Positions 59,515 through 64,000 of a stretch of DNA of 64,000 bases are shown piece after piece. The stretch is from NCBI RefSeq assembly GCF_902859625.1, contig NZ_CADIJX010000006.1, positions 62,001 to 126,000 on the forward strand, read 5' to 3'. The notes beneath the pieces are model-generated. The model did no database searches. It was given only the letters and a program-made list of their open reading frames with translations, and was not told the origin of the DNA. Source of the stretch: Achromobacter pestifer. Lineage in GTDB: Bacteria; Pseudomonadota; Gammaproteobacteria; Burkholderiales; Burkholderiaceae_B. Each line of letters begins with the position of its first letter. The first letter of the stretch is position 1. The translations under genes were made by a program, and so were the position numbers.

Positions 59515-60362
59515 TCTGGCTGGCGGCGGGGGCCGCGATGTGCTGCGCGGCGGTTCTTGCTTGGCACGCTCAAAACTGGTTTGCACCTGCCTTGCGCCGT
59601 TACCGCGAGTTCTACACCCAGGATGCAGGGGTGCGCTTGAGCGAAGTGTTCCTGTTCATTGACCCGGCGCAGCTATGGGCTGCTGCCGTGGCATGTGCGG
59701 CATTGGCCGCAGCGCTGGCATTTTCCCTGACGGGCAGCGGTGTGGCTGCGGCATTGGCAGCGGGGCTTGCGTCCCGGGCGCCCCGGGAGATGGTCAGTGT
59801 GCTGCGCCGCAGGCGGGCGGGCCGCTTCGAGCAGCAATTGCCAATGGCGCTGTTAATGCTGGCCTCGGCCTTGCGCGCGGGCGTCGCGTTGGCGACGGGG
59901 CTGCGTCATGTCGTGGAGCAGAGTGGTGCGCCGCTGGCACAGGAATTCGGCTTGATGCTTCGAGAACAACGCATGGGCGTGCCGTGGGATGCCGCGCTTG
60001 AGAACTTGCACGTTCGGATGCCGGCTGATTCCACATCGCTGGTGGTGGCCGCCATGCGTATCTCGGCGCAGACCGGCGGAAACCTGGCCGAGGCGCTGGA
60101 GAGCATCGCGCAGACCTTGAGGGCGCAGTTGCAGTTGCAGTTGCAGGCGAAGTTGCAGGCGTTGACGTCCCAGGGGCGCTTGCAAGCCTGGATCGTGGGT
60201 GCATTGCCCTTGCTGCTGTTGGCGGTGCTGGACCGGCTGGAGCCGGAAATTATGGGGCTTCTCTGGCATACGCCAATGGGATGGGGGGTGCTGGCCATTG
60301 TCGCGGTGCTGGAAACGGCCGGGGTGGTGCTGATCCGGCGCATCATCCGAATCGATATTTGA
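59511..60362 (+). CDS. tadB: Flp pilus inner-membrane protein TadB
   Basis: Encodes 283 aa. A GspF-like T2SSF domain is visible (LPMALLMLASALRAGVALAT, then RISAQTGGNLAEALESIAQT) with several hydrophobic segments. TadB and TadC form the platform for the ATPase. The start overlaps the ATPase stop by 4 bases (ATGA). A LQLQLQ tract is encoded by an imperfect hexanucleotide repeat. Confidence 0.9.
   Translation: MIWLAAGAAMCCAAVLAWHAQNWFAPALRRYREFYTQDAGVRLSEVFLFIDPAQLWAAAVACAALAAALAFSLTGSGVAAALAAGLASRAPREMVSVLRRRRAGRFEQQLPMALLMLASALRAGVALATGLRHVVEQSGAPLAQEFGLMLREQRMGVPWDAALENLHVRMPADSTSLVVAAMRISAQTGGNLAEALESIAQTLRAQLQLQLQAKLQALTSQGRLQAWIVGALPLLLLAVLDRLEPEIMGLLWHTPMGWGVLAIVAVLETAGVVLIRRIIRIDI
60125..60146 (+). 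repeat. Hexanucleotide repeat within tadB
   Basis: GCAGTT occurs three times in tandem followed by GCAG, encoding QLQLQL. Length changes would be in frame and add or remove two residues. Confidence 0.7.
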
Positions 60363-60434
60363 TCTGCTGATTGACCGGATGGTCGACGCGGCCGTCGATT
60401 CGATCCCGGACTTGATCTTTGATGGGAGGTCGCG

Positions 60435-61307
60435 ATGTGGCTGTATATGGGTATGTTGACGACGGCGTTGTGCGTGGGCGGGTTGACGTGGTTCGTCCTG
60501 CGCCCGTTGCTGCGGGGTAAGCATGAAGCCCATGCCGCATTGCCTTGGTGGTGGCGGGCCGTCTGGCCGTGGGTGTCGGCCGTCGCCCCCTGGGTGGGGC
60601 CATTGTGTTCCTGGCGTTTGCGCATTCGGCTGACGCGAGCCATCGAGCAAGCTGCGTTGCCGGCCGGGGTGGGCTATGCCCACATGGCGGCGTTGTGTGC
60701 AAGCGCTGCCGCAGGTGTGGGAGGCCTGGCCGCCGCAGTGGCCGCGGCGCTTGCCGGCCCGGCGTCGATGGCCTGGGTGCTGTGGATGGCGATGGCGGCG
60801 TTGGCGGGCGGTGTGGCACCTATGCTGTGGCTGCGGGACTTGGCGGAGAAACGCCGGCGCAGCATTGAACGGGATTTGCCTTTTGTATTCGACATGATGA
60901 CCTTGTGCGTGGAGGCTGGCCTAAGCGTTCAGGGCGCATTGCAACTGGCGGCACAAAGCGGGCCACGCGGCGCCCTCCGAGACAGCTTGGGGGACGCGCT
61001 GGCGGAGATGCGGGCGGGCGTTTCAAGAGCGGCGGCGATCAAGGCGCTGGCCGAGCGCTGCAATAGTCCGCTTGCGCGGAACTGGGCCGCGGCCTTGGCG
61101 CAAGGGGAATCACTGGGCATCAGCCTGGGACCGGTGTTGCGTGCCCAGGCCGCGCAGTGCCGTAGCGACCGTCATGTGCGGGCCGAACAACTGGCGATGC
61201 AGGCACCGGTGAAGATGTTGTTGCCGCTGATTGGATGCATTTTTCCGTGCACCTTCATCGTTCTGGCGTTTCCCATCGCTGTTCAACTGCTTCAAAGCGT
61301 GCAATGA
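60435..61307 (+). CDS. tadC: Flp pilus inner-membrane protein TadC
   Basis: Encodes 290 aa. The T2SSF domain reads RDLPFVFDMMTLCVEAGLSV and GESLGISLGPVLRAQAAQCR, with membrane segments at the N-terminus, in the middle and at the C-terminus. It is the second platform subunit. GGGAGG precedes the ATG; a 72-bp gap separates it from tadB. Its stop overlaps the DUF192 gene. Confidence 0.9.
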   Translation: MWLYMGMLTTALCVGGLTWFVLRPLLRGKHEAHAALPWWWRAVWPWVSAVAPWVGPLCSWRLRIRLTRAIEQAALPAGVGYAHMAALCASAAAGVGGLAAAVAAALAGPASMAWVLWMAMAALAGGVAPMLWLRDLAEKRRRSIERDLPFVFDMMTLCVEAGLSVQGALQLAAQSGPRGALRDSLGDALAEMRAGVSRAAAIKALAERCNSPLARNWAAALAQGESLGISLGPVLRAQAAQCRSDRHVRAEQLAMQAPVKMLLPLIGCIFPCTFIVLAFPIAVQLLQSVQ

Positions 61308-61930
61308 ACGGCCGGACCTTGTTGCCGGTGGGGCGCTTGAGGCTCTTGCGCGTGGCGGACTGGCGTCGCCGGATGCGAGGCCTGCTTGGGCGCCGACCTC
61401 CAGGGTGGCGGTCGGGCATCTTGCTGATCCCGTGTGCCGGCGTGCATACCTTCGGCATGCGCTACGCCATCGACGTGGCGTTTGTGTCGCGGGATCTGCG
61501 GGTGATGGGGGTGCGCAGGGCGCTGGCGCCCTGCCGCATTGCCCTATGCTTCGGCGCTGTGGCCGTCGTCGAGCTGCGAGCTGGCGCTATTGATGCCGAA
61601 AACGGAGGTATAGGCAGGATAGAAGCTGCAATACAGTACGCCACCCGCCGCGATGTTGAATGGGATTTGCAGCGTGCCAGCGAATTGGGGCGACAAGCCC
61701 ATCGTGACCAGCAAGCCGGCGCACAAGTCGATGAACAGGAACACCAGCGCCCAGGTGGCGCCATACACCAGGAAAGGCCACTTATTGCGCCAGCAGGCGA
61801 TCCCCGAAAAGAACAGGGCCTGCACCAGGCGCAGTCCATGCCACGCAACCAGCACCGGAGCGTGCCAGAACAGCGCCGCGATCACGACGTAGATGATCGC
61901 GAAGATGGTCAGCGGGACGCGCATGGCTAG
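61304..61930 (+). CDS. DUF192-domain protein with long antisense tail
   Basis: Encodes 208 aa from an ATG overlapping the tadC stop. Residues about 10-105 match the DUF192 pattern (RVADWRRRMRGLLGRRPPGW, then GVHTFGMRYAIDVAFVSRDL and VAVVELRAG). The last about 100 residues are very hydrophilic (QAHRDQQAGAQVDEQEHQRP) and are encoded opposite the 3' half of the convergent membrane-protein gene, so this part is probably not a conserved domain. DUF192 proteins are small and their role is unclear. Confidence 0.65.
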   Translation: MNGRTLLPVGRLRLLRVADWRRRMRGLLGRRPPGWRSGILLIPCAGVHTFGMRYAIDVAFVSRDLRVMGVRRALAPCRIALCFGAVAVVELRAGAIDAENGGIGRIEAAIQYATRRDVEWDLQRASELGRQAHRDQQAGAQVDEQEHQRPGGAIHQERPLIAPAGDPRKEQGLHQAQSMPRNQHRSVPEQRRDHDVDDREDGQRDAHG

Positions 61931-62347
61931 CAGGATAGGATCCAGCGAGCGTTCCACGGAGGCGATTCGATAGGCCTCGGCCATCGAATCCATGAAGGGC
62001 AGGAAAGTCAGCAGGCCGGCCAGCATGCTCAGGCCCGCGTACATCAGGCCCATCAGGAACAGTTTCCTGAACACGCCGGGCTGCTTGAGGGGTTTGCCCC
62101 ACATCGACGGCAGCATGACGCGGTCGGCATCCACGTGCTTGCACGCGGAAAGCGTCATGAGGGTGATGATCGGCATGAGCGCCACGACCAGGATGGGTCC
62201 GATCGGGGGCGTTGCACTGGCGAAGACGACCAAAAGGCTGATGAACATGGCCCAGGTGAACATGGCCAGAGGTTGTTTGCGGAACAGACGGAAACCGTCT
62301 CGAACCCATTGCCAGCCGGATGTCGCGGGTAGGAATGCTGCTTGCAT
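61544..62347 (-). CDS. BPSS1780-type polytopic membrane protein
   Basis: Encodes 267 aa with about six hydrophobic segments (MFTWAMFISLLVVFASATPP, MGLMYAGLSMLAGLLTFLPF, FAIIYVVIAALFWHAPVLV). The N-terminus GWQWVRDGFRLFRKQPLAMF matches the BPSS1780 family of Burkholderiales membrane proteins, whose function is unknown. The 3' end overlaps the convergent DUF192 gene by 387 bases. Confidence 0.85.
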   Translation of the reverse strand: MQAAFLPATSGWQWVRDGFRLFRKQPLAMFTWAMFISLLVVFASATPPIGPILVVALMPIITLMTLSACKHVDADRVMLPSMWGKPLKQPGVFRKLFLMGLMYAGLSMLAGLLTFLPFMDSMAEAYRIASVERSLDPILLAMRVPLTIFAIIYVVIAALFWHAPVLVAWHGLRLVQALFFSGIACWRNKWPFLVYGATWALVFLFIDLCAGLLVTMGLSPQFAGTLQIPFNIAAGGVLYCSFYPAYTSVFGINSASSQLDDGHSAEA

Positions 62348-62410
62348 GGCTCTCTAAGGGGGTGATCTCTCAACAGGGACGCGCTAACCCCATTATGGGG
62401 GGCGTAATGG

Positions 62411-63379
62411 TTACGGCAATATTGGCAAGACGGATCGGTGGCGTGCTTGCAACACTCTCTCAAAGTGACGCGGGTCGTGCGGTTTGAGCGTTTGGGCGGG
62501 CCGGGGCAGGAAAAAGTCGTACAGGCGGGATATCCAGAAGCGTAGCGCGGCGGCGCGCAGCATCAGCGGCCAGACCTCGCGTTCGGCATCCGTGAACGGA
62601 CGCACGCTGGCGTACGCGGCCAGCCAGGATTGCACCAGTTCCGGGACGAATTCACCGGTATCGCGCTCAATGCACCAATCGTTGACGCTGACCGCCACGT
62701 CGAACAGCCAGGTGTCGCAACCCGCGAAGTAAAAGTCGATGATGCCGCCCATGAGCGGGTCTTCAAAGGTGCCTGCGAACAGCACGTTGTCGCGGAAAAG
62801 GTCGCAATGGGCCGGGCCCGTCTGTAGCGTCTGCCATGCTGGCGTGGCGACGAGGGCTTGCTGGGCGGTCAGTTCCGAGCCTAGCAATTGGGCTTGGGCA
62901 GCATCCAGAAACGGCATGACCTTGGGCGCGGTTTCCAGCCACCAGGACAGTCCACGCAGATTGGGCTGCTGAATCGGGAAGTCCTGGGCGGCGAGGTGGG
63001 CACGGGCCAGGGTGGCGCCGGCCAGGGCGCAATGGGCAGCGCCCGGGGCGGGTTCGTAGCCGCCGGGCAGCCGCGAAACAATGGCGCAAGGCTTGCCGTG
63101 CAGCGTGGTCAGGCGGGTGCCGTCGCGCAGGTTCTGGGGCTGGGGCACCGGGATGCCACGCTGGGCCAGGTGGTACATCAGTTCGATGTAGAACGGCAAT
63201 TGGGCGTGCGTCAGGACTTCAAACAAGGTCAGGACGTATTCACCCCGGGTCGTGTACAGGAAGTAGTTGGTGTTCTCGATACCGGCCGTAATCCCTCGAA
63301 GCGAGACGAACTCGCCCAGGTCGAAATGCGCCAGGAGGGCGCGCGCGTCGTCGTCGGATACGGGAGTGAATACGGCCAT
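62411..63379 (-). CDS. thrB: Homoserine kinase, APH-fold type
   Basis: Encodes 322 aa. It phosphorylates homoserine in threonine synthesis. It is the aminoglycoside-phosphotransferase-like form common in proteobacteria, with ITAGIENTNYFLYTTRGEYV, the catalytic loop GPAHCDLFRDNVLFAG and the metal motif GGIIDFYFAGCDTW. The gene is transcribed alone and is divergent from dusA. Confidence 0.95.
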   Translation of the reverse strand: MAVFTPVSDDDARALLAHFDLGEFVSLRGITAGIENTNYFLYTTRGEYVLTLFEVLTHAQLPFYIELMYHLAQRGIPVPQPQNLRDGTRLTTLHGKPCAIVSRLPGGYEPAPGAAHCALAGATLARAHLAAQDFPIQQPNLRGLSWWLETAPKVMPFLDAAQAQLLGSELTAQQALVATPAWQTLQTGPAHCDLFRDNVLFAGTFEDPLMGGIIDFYFAGCDTWLFDVAVSVNDWCIERDTGEFVPELVQSWLAAYASVRPFTDAEREVWPLMLRAAALRFWISRLYDFFLPRPAQTLKPHDPRHFERVLQARHRSVLPILP

Positions 63380-63563
63380 TGATATGCGGGAGTGAAGGGG
63401 TTAACGGACGCTCGGACATGCCTGTGCGGCGGCGGCGGCGCAATTTTAGACCACATAGCGGGCGGGGTTGCGACGAGCGGCCGGGATCGGGGGCATTCGC
63501 CTGCCGGACATAAATCCGCTAAGCCCGTAAAATACCGCATCCCCTTGTTTTGTAGAGTGATTC

Positions 63564-64000
63564 TTGGACTCCCCCGACTGGCGGCTGTGCGTCGCCCCGA
63601 TGATTGACGTAACCGATCGCCATTGCCGCTTTTTCCACCGGCTGCTGGCGCCCCGCGCGCGCCTGTATACGGAAATGATCACCACGGGCGCGTTGCTGCA
63701 CGGCAGTGTTTCGCGTCACTTGGACTTTGACGAAGCCGAGCATCCGGTTGCCCTGCAACTGGGGGGCAGCGAACCCGACGCCTTGGCGCAGTCCGCCAAG
63801 CTGGGCCGCCAATGGGGCTATGACGAGATCAACCTGAATTGCGGGTGTCCGTCCGAGCGCGTACAGAAGGGCGCTTTCGGCGCCTGCCTGATGGCGGAGC
63901 CGGCGCTGGTGGCGGATTGCATGAAAGCCATGCAGGACGCCGTGGATATTCCAGTGACCGTCAAGCATCGGCTGGGGCTGGACTATGAGGAATCCTACGC
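63564..64000 (+). CDS. dusA: tRNA-dihydrouridine synthase A, 3'-truncated by the window end
   Basis: The frame begins at a TTG (63564) with a GAG-type upstream site and stays open to the window end, giving 145 codons. [20 protein letters not shown] and [20 protein letters not shown] are the FMN-binding start of DusA, and [20 protein letters not shown] contains the catalytic cysteine. It reduces U20/U20a in the tRNA D-loop. The usual SVAPM is CVAPM here. An ATG at 63600 would cut the conserved N-terminus. Confidence 0.9.
   Translation, partial: MDSPDWRLCVAPMIDVTDRHCRFFHRLLAPRARLYTEMITTGALLHGSVSRHLDFDEAEHPVALQLGGSEPDALAQSAKLGRQWGYDEINLNCGCPSERVQKGAFGACLMAEPALVADCMKAMQDAVDIPVTVKHRLGLDYEESY

Overview
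The window is a high-GC betaproteobacterial chromosome segment. Gene order and protein sequences (rpsP-rimM-trmD, rlmN-rodZ-ispG-hisS-yfgM-bamB-der, hfq-hflX-hflK-hflC-hisZ-purA, rpsU-dnaG-rpoD) point to the family Alcaligenaceae, most likely Achromobacter or a close Bordetella relative. The genus is inferred from the protein sequences and was not searched.

Layout. 1-6195: the 3' part of an R64-type (IncI1 thin pilus-like) type IVb pilus operon, pilO-pilP-pilQ-pilR-pilS-pilV, with ATGA-type overlaps; pilV carries one copy of a sequence resembling the shufflon site sfx. 6275-9168: alaS and a one-base-overlapping tusA-like gene. 9233-16518 (minus): a seven-gene catabolic operon encoding an alpha/beta hydrolase, VOC protein, aryl-CoA ligase, 4HBT thioesterase, salicylyl-CoA 5-hydroxylase-like flavoprotein, Bug-type binding protein and maleate isomerase. 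A divergent TetR gene lies across a promoter region with two TTGAC-N6-GTCAA palindromes. 17513-20345: an exported hypothetical protein, then rpsP-rimM-trmD. 20452-24799: an XRE-cupin regulator, a polar amino acid ABC transporter and a PuuB/DadA-like FAD oxidase.

24880-50253 is mostly housekeeping: valS (minus), ndk, rlmN, a short rodZ-like gene, ispG, hisS, yfgM-like, bamB, der, hisC, hfq, hflX, hflK, hflC, hisZ, purA, a phosphoribosyltransferase, rpsU, dnaG, rpoD, and a tRNA with a CAU anticodon only 7 bp after rpoD. 50438-52197: a small unknown protein and a DHA2-type MFS exporter. 52574-61930: a compact Tad/Flp pilus locus (Flp-like pilin, TadG-like, TadE-like, unknown exported protein, CpaB/RcpC, CpaC/RcpA secretin, FHA-CpaF/TadA fusion, TadB, TadC, DUF192). 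61544-64000: a BPSS1780-type membrane protein, thrB (APH-fold homoserine kinase) and the start of dusA.

The most interesting parts are: the CoA-dependent aromatic operon, which has enzymes for a salicylate-to-gentisate-to-maleate-to-fumarate route but no cupin gentisate dioxygenase or FAH-type hydrolase; the Tad locus whose motor ATPase carries its own FHA domain while tadZ/cpaE is absent; and the single sfx-like site in pilV. All calls come from reading the sequence; no database search was run.
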